Shown here: positions 11,691 through 22,755 of the stretch, one piece after another
Layout of the letters: every line of letters starts with the position of its first letter
How positions within the stretch are numbered: the first letter of the stretch is position 1
Assembly (NCBI GenBank): GCA_003415625.1
Contig: PYIU01000009.1
Span: 1,302,001-1,366,000, forward strand
Direction of reading: 5' to 3'
Length of the DNA: 64,000 nt
Origin: Aquanectria penicillioides
Lineage: Eukaryota > Ascomycota > Sordariomycetes > Hypocreales > Nectriaceae
Position numbers and translations under genes: made by a program
The notes under the pieces: generated by a model
Told to the model about the DNA's origin: nothing
What the model saw: only the letters and a program-made list of their open reading frames with translations
Database searches by the model: none

Positions 11691-13031
11691 ATGCCGTTGC
11701 ACCAGAGGTCCTCTGGCTCTTCCAGCTCGGTTAAGAGGACTACATCTGCCCACGACCATGGCCACGGTCACAGTCACTCTGGTTCGTCCTACGGGCGTCA
11801 CGTCCCCATTTCAGTTGCTGATAGGACACATGAAGTTGTTAACGACTACGACTATGAATACGGCTACGACGCCAGCTCTAAACTCCTCGATGACCTAAAC
11901 AAAGCAACTACTGATCTTAACAAGGCAAATGCCGAGAAGGAGAAACTCAAGGCCGCTCTGGAACAGGCCAAACAGAAGCTCAACGAGAGCGTCGTCTCCT
12001 ACCGCGAGCTCAAGGCCCAGCTTGACGGCGTCCGCTCCGAGGCCGATGTCCTTAAGGATGATATGCGCACCTTGAAGGATGAGAACCGTAAGCTCAAGGA
12101 GGAAGCCCGCTCCGCCAAGGAAGCCAAGGAAGAGAACCGGACCCTCAAGGAAGGAAACCGCACCCTCAAGGATGAGAACGATACCACCAAGGAGGAGAAC
12201 CGCACCCTCAAGGAGGACAACCATAACGCTAAGGAGGAGACCCGCCGTCTTCACAGCGAGAACCAGCGCCTTTCCGGAGAAACACAGCGCCTTGAGTTTG
12301 AGCGCCATGACTATGAGCAGCGATTCATCGGCCTCAGTGCCAAGCATGAGAACCTCACCATGCGCTTCAACGCCCTCAATGGCCAAGCTCCCCTCTCTGC
12401 CATGACTAGCCCCATTGCCAGCCCCTTGACTACCACTATGCCGGAGCGTCCTGCCAAGTCCACTTCGCGCCCATCTAGCAAGGCTTCCAGCAAGGCATCT
12501 AGCAAGTCCTCGGCCAAGTCCACTATCTCCTCGTCCAGCAAGAAGGAGTCCCGCGAGCCTCGTGAGGACCGCCACCGTGATCGTGACCGTGAACGTGAAC
12601 GTGAGGGTGATGAACGCCGTGAGGAACGTCGCGCCGAGCGACACCGTGAACGTGAGCGCGAGGATCGTGGCCGCGTCCGCGACAAGGAGAAGTCTGAGGG
12701 CAAGGCTGACAAGGAGCGTCTCTCGGACAAGGAGCGCCTGTCCAAGAGGTTTGACGAGCGCCCTTCCAATGGGACCCGTCAAACCAGCTTTATCGAGCCC
12801 TGGGGACCTGGAGGTTGGCATCTCTCAAACCCCCAAGTCGGTGACTTTGATACTCACACCCTTGTAACTACAGGTCGCATGCAGGCGCCCTCTTCCGCCT
12901 CATCCTACTCCAGCGTGCCACGGACCGCTGGCAGCGTCGCAACTTCTGCCCACTTTAGCAGCGACAGCAGCGCCTTTGATGACGAGCAGTACGAGGATGG
13001 AACCTACCACCCGTACCCCATCGCCAACTAA
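11691..13031 (+). CDS. coiled-coil protein with Arg/Glu/Asp-rich charged region, unknown function
   Basis: A single uninterrupted frame of 446 residues starts in good context (gtcgccATGCC). Residues 1-50 are Ser/His/Gly-rich. Residues about 65-225 form a long heptad coiled coil with reiterated units such as KEENRTLKEDN and KDENRKLKEE, repeated about seven times, probably by internal expansion. Residues about 255-285 are a Ser/Lys tract (SSKASSKASSKSSAKS). Residues about 290-350 alternate Arg with Asp/Glu (DRDRERERE-like), as in some nuclear RNA-processing and chromatin proteins. A Ser-rich C-terminus follows. No enzymatic domain is recognised. It may be a scaffold or nuclear structural protein, but that is inference from composition only. 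The gene is preceded by about 6.8 kb without other genes. Confidence 0.85.
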   Translation: MPLHQRSSGSSSSVKRTTSAHDHGHGHSHSGSSYGRHVPISVADRTHEVVNDYDYEYGYDASSKLLDDLNKATTDLNKANAEKEKLKAALEQAKQKLNESVVSYRELKAQLDGVRSEADVLKDDMRTLKDENRKLKEEARSAKEAKEENRTLKEGNRTLKDENDTTKEENRTLKEDNHNAKEETRRLHSENQRLSGETQRLEFERHDYEQRFIGLSAKHENLTMRFNALNGQAPLSAMTSPIASPLTTTMPERPAKSTSRPSSKASSKASSKSSAKSTISSSSKKESREPREDRHRDRDREREREGDERREERRAERHREREREDRGRVRDKEKSEGKADKERLSDKERLSKRFDERPSNGTRQTSFIEPWGPGGWHLSNPQVGDFDTHTLVTTGRMQAPSSASSYSSVPRTAGSVATSAHFSSDSSAFDDEQYEDGTYHPYPIAN

Positions 13032-13580
13032 CCTTTTTAAACACAAAAACGAAAGAGAACCGTGCTCGTCTCAACGACCAGCAGATTCGCGATGCGAATA
13101 ACGACGGAACGTTGTGAGCGTTGGGGCAGTCTCTTTGATAGAGCCTGCCGCACGTTCATGCAATGCATCTCATTTAACATGATACCCAAGATTTAATCTC
13201 ATCGATACCCCTCCATGGGCAATCCATGGCAAATATCGGGTTGGGTTCCATCGCGGGACCCACCGAGTTTTTTTTTCCCAATCGTCGCCGACGATCAGAA
13301 AGCGACTTTGACTTTTTTCGGTTGCAACCGGCCGGTGGGGCCACCGGTAAACTAGACTCCGGTCCACTCCCAAAACGTCATTTCCCCGCCAATTGATAAC
13401 CCGGTGTCGGTCAGATAGCCTCGTTGTCTCGACGGTGGCATTCCAGCGCTGCAACTGTGGTTACTCTTACTCATGTATCTTGTGGCCGACCCCGCACAAC
13501 ACGGGGCTCGCCTCTGTTTTTTTATTTCCTTCTGTTTCTCTTCCTCCCATCTCCTGCTTGTCTGTCAGCACTCTCGAACC
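13032..13580. other. intergenic, 3' UTR and promoter
   Basis: Spacer between two plus-strand genes. The right third is CT-rich, which fits the leader of the following gene. No other feature was seen. Confidence 0.55.
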
Positions 13581-14384
13581 ATGAAGCTCTTCCCGTCCAT
13601 CAATGACGAGCTCGCCCAATGGGTGCAGCGACAGCCAATTTTCTTCACTGGGTCAGCACCCACGCTAGGTTCTCACATCAACGTCTCGCCTAAGGGCCTA
13701 GCAGAATCCCACTTTGCAGTCCTAGGACCAAATCAATGTGCTTACATCGACCGTACCGGCTCTGGCTGCGAAACGATTGCGCACTCATATGACAACGGGC
13801 GGCTCTGCCTCATGTTTATGAGCTTTGGGGCTGCGCCTCGGATCGTCAGGTTCTTTTGCCGATCTCGGATTGTCGAATGGGACGAGCCAGCTTTCCAAGA
13901 CCTGGTCCGTCAAATCGCTAAGGGCAAGCGATCGGCATTTGATGGTGCTCGAGCGGTGATAGTCGCGGATGTCTTCCAAGTTCAAACTAGTTGCGGCTAT
14001 GGCGTGCCTCGAGTCAAGAAGGGCATCTATTCCCACGATGAAGAACCAGAGAAGCAGATTGACGCCCTTCTCCAACAAGGTATGAATGGCATAGTGGATG
14101 AATTAGCAGTGTTTGAGGAGCGGCCGACGCTGGACGCGTGGGCCAAGAAGCAGGTTGAGAACAACACGGCGAATGAGTATCAGAACGCAAACAATGTGTC
14201 AAGCTTGGATGGTCTCCCGGGACTCAAGGTGGCACGGCGTGATATCGGGGAAACGTTGTGGGTGGGGGACGCAAAGGCGCGAGCGAGGAGGGTTCTGGCC
14301 CAACGTGAGGCCATTGTGGTTGGATTCGGCTTTGGTGTGTTGGTGGTGTACGTTGTCATGATTGGATTCGGTGTGTTGGTATAG
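13581..14384 (+). CDS. pyridoxamine 5'-phosphate oxidase-like FMN-binding protein
   Basis: A single exon of 267 residues. The first ~150 residues match the fungal branch of the PNPOx-like split-barrel family: an N-terminal QRQPIFFTGSAP strand, HINVSPKGL, then CAYIDRTGSGCETIAH and the RLCLMFMSFG strand. The family usually binds FMN or F420-like flavins and covers pyridoxamine oxidases, heme-utilisation-type proteins and general flavin reductases; the reaction here cannot be told. The C-terminus has a Val/Gly-rich hydrophobic segment (VVGFGFGVLVVYVVMIGFGV) ending the protein, which would make it tail-anchored, an unusual addition for this family. I start at 13581 because the CT-rich leader ends just before it; an upstream in-frame ATG at 13473 lies in that leader. 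Confidence 0.8.
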   Translation: MKLFPSINDELAQWVQRQPIFFTGSAPTLGSHINVSPKGLAESHFAVLGPNQCAYIDRTGSGCETIAHSYDNGRLCLMFMSFGAAPRIVRFFCRSRIVEWDEPAFQDLVRQIAKGKRSAFDGARAVIVADVFQVQTSCGYGVPRVKKGIYSHDEEPEKQIDALLQQGMNGIVDELAVFEERPTLDAWAKKQVENNTANEYQNANNVSSLDGLPGLKVARRDIGETLWVGDAKARARRVLAQREAIVVGFGFGVLVVYVVMIGFGVLV

Positions 14385-16919
14385 GGCATGGCATTTGGTC
14401 GGCATGGCATGGCATGACATGACATGGTATGATATGACAAAAGAAACAAAAGGCATGTACGGGCATGTATGGGCATGTATGGATGGATATGGGACTTGAT
14501 GGATTTCAGCTGGCGCACGGGTGTTGGGCATATAAAAAAAAGGGTGGGACGCGCCCATAGGGATGGATTGGATTTACACGTGTTTTCTGAAGAAATACCT
14601 GATAGACTTGTGTTTTTTGTTGTTGTTATTCGGGATCAAGGACCCGAAGTGGGAATCGATTCCCACCAGCTTAGGACAGGATAGCCAGCCGCATCTTTGT
14701 TGTCTGGATTTTTTTTTTCAATCTTTATTTCTTGTTGTTCCTTTCTTAGTCTAATTATCGAATTGGAAATGTTTGGTCATTCACACCCACGCCTCCTGAC
14801 GCAGGTCCTCCCGTGCGCCTCTATTCAAGATTGAAACACGTAGCTCTTTTTTTTTTTTGCCATCAGTGGCTGAGAGTGAGTGTCCTCATCTCCTTCCCGT
14901 GAAGGACCATGTGAAATAGTTGTGGCTGCTACTAAGTTGGAAATAGTCTGGCCGTGGCAAATCTTTACATCTATTCGGTGCTAGTGACGCTGTGGAACAC
15001 AAATTAGAGCACACTCTGGTATCGAGGAGAAGCTCTATCACGATTATCGAGTTGTCTGAACCCCCATTGATACTGGCTAGGTGACCAAGGAAGATGAGCT
15101 ATGTAGTCGCTACGTTGATAGAGGCTCGTTGGAATGGAGGGCTAGACGGACACCTCAAAGACAGATCTGGGTTCATCATAGATTACATTTCACCTTCGTC
15201 AATTTGTCTTCACGCTGAAGGGACTGCTGTTGCTCACAGCGAGGTTGTCAGAGGATCCCAACGACAATTGTTCGCTGGCATCTAGCAATATTGCATAGCA
15301 CTGAAACTGCTCTGGAACACCATAGCGAGAGACACTTCGATCAGATTTGGGGGGGGTGGGGGGGGAATGGCGACTTGGTCGGGGGTGTCCGTCAATGGAG
15401 CCGTCGAGACGCGATCGGATTGTAAATGCCCGGCTTACTTTGTTGGGTTCCACCCCCACGTCTTCATTGGATCTTCAAACAGACAGCGTCAACTACTCAT
15501 GCCGGCCCCCAGGTCGAGACTTATCTGCTCAATTTTTTTTTTCTGTTCTTGTCTTGCACGGAATTAATAAAGCATCGGCTAATGAACACTCACGAACCCA
15601 CGGCATCATTGTTGGGAGTAAAAGCATGTCTTATCCGGGAGTGGTGGGTGTAGGCAGGATGCTTCTCGCTGAATGTGTCACCAGGCTCATCCTATCAGCA
15701 CCTTTTTAGTCGACGACATATCTAATGACAACTCGGACAGGCATGGTTTACGCGTCGTGGTTTTGCGCATGGGCTACCTGCAGGCATTTTCCCTAGTTTC
15801 ACAACAATAATTTCCTCGTCAGATTCACAAACTTCTCAGTCTGCCTTCTGAAGTTCATTTCACACGGGAAACGCCTCCCGTTTCCAGCTCAGGCAAAAAG
15901 CAAGCCCCCTCTCCTCGTTGGCGCGGAGTTGTGGAGATTGCCCAAAGTGATGCTCAGATTCAGGCTTAGATTCAGAGAGAGGTTGATTCTTGAACATCAT
16001 GCCGACTCTGACCCGTCCCTCCTCATGCCCGGAGTTGGTTACGTTGATCAATTCAGCCGGCAGAGATGGTGTTGCAGTGTTACCTTTTCTTGCTGCATTT
16101 ATAAATGCTGGGCCCTTGGGCCCTAGGGCCTTCCCACCGCCATCTTAGGGCTGCATGCAACCTCCTCGTGTGCAGAAGAAAACAGAGAATGCAGGGGACC
16201 CTCTCGTCACAAGACTCTGTGGCTATCGTCAAGGCTCAAATTTGCCTCGCCCGCCAATGGCGCTTCGCCATGGCTCGAGGCTACTGTCGCACCCGCAGTC
16301 GAGCTGAACAAACCCAGACCAGGGGTCACACTCAACGTGCCCGGGTACTCATCCCATCTTGCCTTAGTGCGGCCTCTGTATGTGACGGCCATGGACTGTT
16401 GCGCATGCGGCCGCACCTTAATTTTAGGTCTTCGAAAAGGTTAAGTTAATTCACGCTTGATGAGGCCTTTCGCGCCGCGGGGCTGCAGGGCACTTTTAAA
16501 CGAAAATCGAAACATGTGGCGGGTTTGCTGTTGCGGTGTGGTTGCGAGGGGAGGGCTGAGAAGGGGGGGGGGATTCATGTATCTACATATGAGCCTTGGG
16601 ATGCCATCTTGGAGACGCAGCGTTCTTGTGTGTTGCGACTGAGACCGAGTATTCAGTTTGAAAACGAGCCGAAACCGCCATGGAACGATAAAGACCTCAG
16701 TTCGATACACCACAAAGAAACTAAACAACAGTCTTGTCCGGTTCAATCCAAGCGTCAAGTCAAGGCCTACACCACCCCATATCTGCTTTTACGCTTTCGA
16801 CTCGCACTGCAGCTCGCCTTAGCTATTGCTCATATCCGCGCGAAGTCTAAGGCAAGCTGGCAAAGCCACAAAGCAGGTACCAGGAACCACCATCGAGGTC
16901 CCACGAACAAGTCACAACC
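14385..16919. other. intergenic region without recognised genes
   Basis: About 2.5 kb without a supportable gene. It contains the GCATG-type repeats directly after the flavoprotein gene, a G8-T-G8 tract near 15349-15365, a G-run near 16563-16572, and several T-runs. The right end is the promoter of the SUR7-like gene. Confidence 0.5.
14394..14484. repeat. GGCAT/GCATG-type short tandem repeats
   Basis: GGCATGGCAT-like pentamers followed by GACAT and GGCATGTAT-type units occur in imperfect tandem just downstream of the flavoprotein stop codon. A similar GGCAT array lies at about 10050-10083. They look like simple-sequence expansion in the 3' region. Confidence 0.7.
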
Positions 16920-18139
16920 ATGGGTATCACGCGGGCATCATGTTCGGAGATGTGGGGGTTTGAAGAGAATTCCAGGAAGTGGAGGGCATGGCTCATCTTT
17001 GCCGTCTTTCGTATGTTACCTTTTTTTTCTTCCCTTATAGCCTCTCTTCCTTGCCGTGCATTGTATACTCGCCATCTTCCTGTCTGCAAAAGCTAACGCC
17101 ATGCGGGTTATCAGTCGGCTTGATTGTCAACTTCATTGCAGTGCTAGGCTGCCTCTCCAACGACACAGTCTCCATCCACTTGTACAGAGTCAGTTCGAGC
17201 GACCTTCTCTCCGCCATCGAAACAATAACGAACAGTTCTACTGAATCGTTGGAAAACCCTGCCTTGCCAGATATCTGGTACTGGGGCCTCTCTGGTCAGT
17301 GACCTCGTTCGCTTCCAAGCTTCCTCCCTTCGCCCAAAAGTTGGGAGCTGCGCTGCTCATCATCTAACAACAATACAGGAGTATGCGATTCCAACCGACA
17401 CTGCGAAAGGGCTTTCCCACCAACTTATTCCCTTGGTGGCGTGGTCGAGAACTCGCTCAAAGCTGAGATTGGCAACGACAGCAAAGCGTACGCCTCAGCC
17501 ATTGCGCCCTGGGCCTCCATCATCAAATCCGAGGCCATCGATGGGTCCGATGGTCAAAAGAACAGTCGGCTGTACACGGAGCGACAGAGGTTCGTCTCCT
17601 TCAACAAGGCCTCAGCGGCTTTGGCCATCCTTGCGCTACTCACGTCGATGACGATCCTCGTCCTCGCGGTGGCCACTGCGTCGTCGCAACGGATCCCGCT
17701 ATATGTGCTCTACCTCGGGACTTTCTTCGACGGACTGCTTCTCCTGGGCTCTCTGATGCTGGCCATATATGCCATGAACTACGGGCCACGAGGGCTGATC
17801 CAGAACGCCACGTTGAGATATACCAGCTCTCCTGAGCTCACTGACCCAGGAAAGTTTCTGGGCCCGGGTATGTACACTTTGGGTGCGGGCGTATTGGTCA
17901 AATTTCTAGCCATCGCTGGAGTCTTCATCGGATTCATCGTCTTCGGCATCATCTCGCTCGTCGCTGCGTGCTGTGCAGTCATGTGCGCCTGCGCCTGTCT
18001 AAGCGCGCTTGGTTCCAATGGGGACACCACCACCTCGTATCGATGTTCTAACTGCGGTTATACCTCGAGCTATAGCATGAGCAACTCATGTTGTCCATCG
18101 TGTGGCATCTTTCTCACAGGTGGTAGTACTCTTATTTAA
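16920..18139 (+). CDS. SUR7/PalI-type four-TM membrane protein with Cys4 tail
   Basis: Three exons (16920-17010, 17115-17294, 17379-18139) give 343 residues; introns have GTATGT and GTCAGT donors and join in frame. There are four hydrophobic segments: one near residue 25-45, then three after residue ~185 (LAILALLTSMTILVLAV, YVLYLGTFFDGLLLLGSLML, and LAIAGVFIGFIVFGIISLV). A large soluble loop of about 140 residues with several N-glycosylation sequons lies between TM1 and TM2. That topology matches the SUR7/PalI group, which includes eisosome and pH-sensing components of the plasma membrane. The C-terminus carries CSNCGY followed about 15 residues on by CCPSCG, a CxxC...CxxC pattern resembling a zinc ribbon, which I do not know as usual for SUR7. 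Family assignment rests on topology and is moderate. Confidence 0.75.
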
Positions 18140-18712
18140 TCACGAGGGAATTCATGGCCATAGGGTTTGATATAGAAGCTGCACGGGCTTAATGGCGAGA
18201 AGAGGTTAAGCAGCGTTCTGAAGTAACGGGCCAGGGTTTATTCATTCGTTGATCAATATTTCTCTTGCTAGTTTGTACGTAGCTCTCTCTCTCTCATTCA
18301 CACTCTCACTCACACTCTCACTTTCTTACTCTCCTCCCCTTCTCCCCCATTTCTCCCAGTCTGAAGCGTATGGTTTGATATTAGTAACCAGTTGCAAAGT
18401 CAGAGTGGCCTCCTATCAACCCACGCTTGCGCTATGTAATCCCGTAGCTGTCACGCGCGGTGGACATGCTTCCGTTGCGTTTGCAGCAGGCAACTGGCCA
18501 CCGTCGAATTCTAGCTACGCAGTGTCTGACAGGCTTCAGAGCCGTCCGGTACTGCGCGCGCTGCTCCATTTTGGCCGAAGCCATCATGAGACCGCACTCG
18601 GCTCGGGGCGGGTCAATGATCAGCAGCGACATCTTGTAGATATCGTCTTTTCACGCTGCGCTGATGCTCTGAGATGTCCAAAGAAAGAAAATCCCAAATT
18701 TACACCCACCCC
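18140..18712. other. intergenic between convergent genes with CT microsatellite
   Basis: Contains the 3' ends of the SUR7-like gene and UPF3. A CTCTCT/CACTCT-rich simple-sequence tract lies at about 18280-18345. No other feature is visible. Confidence 0.6.
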
Positions 18713-20822
18713 TCATCCCCCGTTGCTCGCAGCCGGTGCAGAGGTCTGGTTGTTGCTGTTGCTGTTGCTCGCATTGTTGGACGCATTGCCTTTGCCGCCG
18801 CCGCCTCGTCCTCGTCTGCCCCGTCCGGATGATTTCTCCGGCGCGGTCGATCCGGACGCTCCCGATGTTCCCGAGGCGGGGGTCGCATTTGCCGGCTTCT
18901 TGTCCTTGCGCTCTAGAACCTGTACAGTGCCCTGTGCCACAGTAATGGGGCTAGCCGAGACTGCCTTCACCAGGCCCTCGTGCTCAGCAAAATCGACATA
19001 TGCAAAGCCCTTGCGCTTATCGATCTCTACAAATGTGATGGTACCAAAAATCTCGAGAGATTGCTTGAGAAGAGCCTCGGTGACACCTTGGGAGGGGTTG
19101 GCATGCTTGACAAATCCACGCGTTGCGTCGGGGGTAACCGTAACAGCCTTCTTTTGTGACGATCCAGACTTATTTGAGCCACCCTTGGAACCTCCCGACG
19201 CCGCTGGAGCCCCTTTGGAGTTGGACGTCTCCTTTGCAGCTTGCTGCGCAGCAGTCGGGGTCGATGGTCGAGACGTCTCAGTAGTGTCAGGCTTCTTTTT
19301 GAGAAGAACAACTGGTGGGTTGGTAGTGCTGGTAGATTGAGCATTACTGCTCTCCGTGTTCTTATTCTTCTCTGAGTTCTTGCCTCCTCGGGTTCTTCGA
19401 CCTGACGTCTGTGCCTTTTGGGCCGAATTGCTCACAGATCGGTTCTTCTGGTTTTGGGTTGGAGCATCGTTGGCCTTGGCGGGAGAGGCTGGCCTGTCCC
19501 GATCAGTCGAAGTCGGAACAGAAATCTCCTTGCTTGACGCAGCTTTGGCGTCTGCCTCTGCCTTGGCAGCATCCTGTCGGGCCTTTCTATGGGCACTACC
19601 TGGGCTGAGGCCGAGGTCACGCTGGAGAATTCTGGCTGCTGCTGCAATACCGGCTCGTCGACTCTTGGGTGCTTCCTGAGGAGTCGATTCTTTGCTCTGG
19701 CTAATGACGTTCTTGGCAGCGGCCACAGCTTGTTCAGTTGCAGCCTTCTTGGTGAGAATCTTGACTGTCTCCTTGGACACCTTGTCTGCCTTTTCGGATT
19801 TCGACTCTTTGCCCTTCTTCTTCGTCGAGTCTTCATCCTTGGAAGATCCCTTACCCTTTCCTCCCCTCGATTCCCCCTTGGAGTTCTTTGAAGATGAACC
19901 CTCCTTGGCCTTGTTCGCTTTCTTTTCCTTGAGATACTCGATCAGTGGAGTCGTGGTAACCTTAGTTTCTGCCTTGGCGATATCCTCGAGGTCATCTGCG
20001 TCAATATTCTCCTTTGGTGGGGCTGGGTTTGCGAGGTCCTCCAGAAATGCCATGAACTCGGGGTCTTGGTCAATTGTCCCCTGTCGTGCATCTGTTCGCT
20101 TCTTGTTACTTGGAACCTTCTTGTGGATAGAAAATTCAACCGCAGGCGGCCCAATGAGGGATGGACTGGTGAAACTATTCTTTGCATCCTCCCAAGTGCC
20201 AAGTCGAACAGAGTCGCTAAGAGCCATGATGTCATCTTTCTTCATGACATGAAGATATGCGCGTCCAGGTCTTGAGGGCTTTGATGGGCTTGGTAAGCCA
20301 CGTTAGTGAATTGCGGGCAAACGTCATGATTGTGTGCGACCTACTCAGTGGAGATCTTCCCCGGCGCAAAGGAGAACCAGTCAACTTTGCCCCTGCCCGC
20401 CTCCCATTCATTCCCCAGAATGGAAACGAATTCCGTCTGGGTCATTCCCGGAGGCAGGCGGCGGATAACAAGCTTCTCGCCTTCATTCTGAGACTTGGAC
20501 TTGGCTGGTTTGGGGGCGTCGCCCTCTGTCGCATTCTGAGGCCGGATTAGTTAGCCGTTCATTTACTTCATGCAGGGGGTAAATATATTCCCACTTTAGA
20601 GTTGTCGGCAGACTTTGCACTTGAACCTCTTCCTCGCCCTGGTTTGTGGTGGGTGTTGTTCTCGTGAGCTCCCTTGCCCTTGTCCCAGTTAGATATCGAA
20701 GTGACATGTGTTTTGAGCCGCGCAGCAGCTCTCACCTTAGCGGATTCGTTGGCCTGGCCCGCTGGCGCAGGGAGAACCCCATTAGCCCGACGGGACAGGA
20801 CTTGCGGTGCCTGTTTTGACAT
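18713..20822 (-). CDS. upf3: nonsense-mediated decay factor UPF3 (Smg4/UPF3 family)
   Basis: Four minus-strand exons: 20822-20736, 20678-20595, 20535-20345 and 20288-18713, totalling 645 residues. The Smg4/UPF3 RRM-like domain begins with KLVIRRLPPGMTQTEFVSIL (about residue 75), continues through WFSFAPGKIS, PSRPGRAYLHV and the GPPAVEFSIHKKVP strand, and ends with DPEFMAFLEDLANP. A long Lys/Ser/Glu-rich low-complexity middle follows. A second RRM-like fold near residues 505-580 shows FGTITFVEIDKRKGFAYVDF, with KGFAYVDF as an RNP1-like motif, and a Gly/Arg and Asn/Ser tail completes the protein. UPF3 links UPF2/UPF1 to exon-junction or 3' UTR complexes to degrade mRNAs with premature stops. 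The first intron is 57 nt, in frame and ends in AAG, so it may be retained. Divergent from the phosphatase gene. Confidence 0.88.
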
Positions 20823-21380
20823 TGTGCATGCCGTAACAGTGCCCGACGGTGGCGTTGAATCCTGCAAAAAGGACTGAGATGCCCAGGGACCTTGTAAGGC
20901 TTGATGAGTCGCGGCCTTGCGCCTTGTGCCTTGTGCTTGAGAGATGCCCCGCCAAGCAGCGGTGGGGCGGGTTGGAAGAATATGCGATTAGCCAGATGGG
21001 GGAGATCTCACGTGCAGAGCGGCCTGACAGAAGATGGGGTTTCTAGCCATGATTCAAGGACTCAAACGACGCCGGGGAAACGATTCAAAACTTGTGATTG
21101 AACTCGAAGCAAGCCCCTTCTTGACCGTCAAGGCCAGCAACAGCATCAATCAAGGCCGCCTCACCGCAGAGCGACTCGGGGCGCCGAAGAATTCCCGGTG
21201 TCTCACGATCACACCCCTCCATTATCTGGAGACCCACCCCCCAGTCCTCCGCGCGTGCTGCCCCAAAGGCCGAAGGGCCAAGGTACCACAGCATCGCCTT
21301 GCATCGCTGGGCTGATATATACCGTATAAACCCCCGCCGCCGCATCCTACAACCTCACCGCGACGGGGTATGCCATAGAT
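20823..21380. promoter_or_regulatory. divergent promoter between UPF3 and PP2A-like phosphatase genes
   Basis: A 558-bp spacer between two genes transcribed away from each other, so it must contain both promoters. A TATA-like stretch (GATATATACCGTATAAA) lies at about 21314-21330, roughly 55 bp before the phosphatase ATG. A CACGTG core is also present near 21010-21015. No operator can be assigned. Confidence 0.5.
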
Positions 21381-22755
21381 ATGGCTTCGAACGTACCTCG
21401 ACCGGGCCCCGCCAACCTGGGGCCCAATGCAGGGATCGATGAATGGCTTGAGGAGGCCAAGCAGTGCCACTATCTGCCCGAGAGGGCCATGAAGGAGCTG
21501 TGCGAGAAGGTCAAGGAGATATTGATGGAAGGTGAGTCTTGCTGACCGAAGCCCGGCCAACCGCTCCCGCTTACCCGCCTTCTCAGAGTCCAACATTCAG
21601 CCGGTCTGCACCCCCGTCACTGTGTGCGGTGATATCCACGGACAGTTCTACGATCTGCTCGAGCTCTTCCGAGTGTCTGGCGGCATGCCGGGCGAGTCAA
21701 ACGCCCAGGCCCCGAAGACTGCGACCAACGTAATTACCTCAGACGACATCGAACCGCCTACCGAAATCACAAACCCAAAGCTGAGGAAGAAGATAAAGTC
21801 CTCGGGCGATGGCCCAAGCAGCAGTGGAGCTGAGGGCGCAGATGAGGCCGAAGCTGAGGAGGTGGAGGAGGACCCTGATGCGACCGTAGCGGAACGGCTA
21901 GATTCCGGCGTCAGTGTAATGACGACCCAGAGCCAGAGCGCTGAAACTCGCTACATCTTCCTTGGCGACTTTGTCGACAGAGGATACTTCAGTTTGGAGA
22001 CCTTCACATTACTTATGTGCCTCAAGGCCAAGTGCGCTCTCCTGGACACGCTCACCAAGTTTCACTGCTTACCAATCTTGCAGATACCCCGATCGGATAA
22101 TTCTGGTCCGTGGAAATCACGAGTCGCGACAGATTACTCAAGTTTATGGTTTCTACGAGGAGTGTCAACAGAAGTACGGCAATGCCTCGGTTTGGAAAGC
22201 CTGCTGCCATGTTTTTGACTTCCTTGTCCTCGCTGCCATCATCGATGGCGAGATTCTCTGTGTTCACGGAGGTCTGAGTCCCGAGATTAGAACCATCGAC
22301 CAGATCCGCGTAGTCGCCCGTGCTCAAGAGATTCCCCACGAGGGCGCCTTTTGTGATCTGGTATGGTCAGATCCAGAGGACGTTGAGACATGGGCCATCA
22401 GCCCTCGTGGTGCCGGTTGGCTATTTGGCGACAAGGTGGCGACGGAGTTTAATCATGTCAACGGTCTCAAGCTGATTGCGCGAGCGCATCAGCTCGTCAA
22501 CGAAGGATATAAGGTATGTTGCTTTGTTCACGTTCATGCCAAGTTTGTACTGACCACAACCAGTATCACTTTCCGGAGAACTCTGTGGTGACTGTTTGGT
22601 CCGCTCCCAACTACTGCTACCGCTGTGGTAATGTTGCATCCATCATGGCTGTGGACAAGGACTTGAACCCCAAGTTCAGCATCTTCTCGGCTGTGCCCGA
22701 TGACCAAAGACACGTGCCCGCCAACAGGAGGGGACCCGGTGACTACTTCTTGTGA
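21381..22755 (+). CDS. PP2A-like Ser/Thr protein phosphatase catalytic subunit (PPG1/PP6-type) with acidic insert
   Basis: Four exons (21381-21531, 21587-22031, 22084-22513, 22564-22755) give 405 residues. All metallophosphatase signatures are present: [29 protein letters not shown], the HGGLSPEI motif, [13 protein letters not shown] and [11 protein letters not shown]. The C-terminus is YFL, the carboxymethylation signal of PP2A-type enzymes. Between GGMP and [13 protein letters not shown] sits an 85-residue Ser/Glu-rich insert (21691-21945) at a place where PP2A, PP4 and PP6 have essentially none. Core similarity points to the PP6/Sit4 or PPG1 branch; I cannot separate these by eye, so no symbol is given. 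It would dephosphorylate Ser/Thr substrates with regulatory partners in growth or cell-wall signalling. Confidence 0.92.

Noticed and set aside
11895..12821. 308-codon minus-strand frame antisense to the coiled-coil gene
   Set aside because: Leu/Val-rich translation of the complementary strand of Lys/Glu codons; no independent start or domain.
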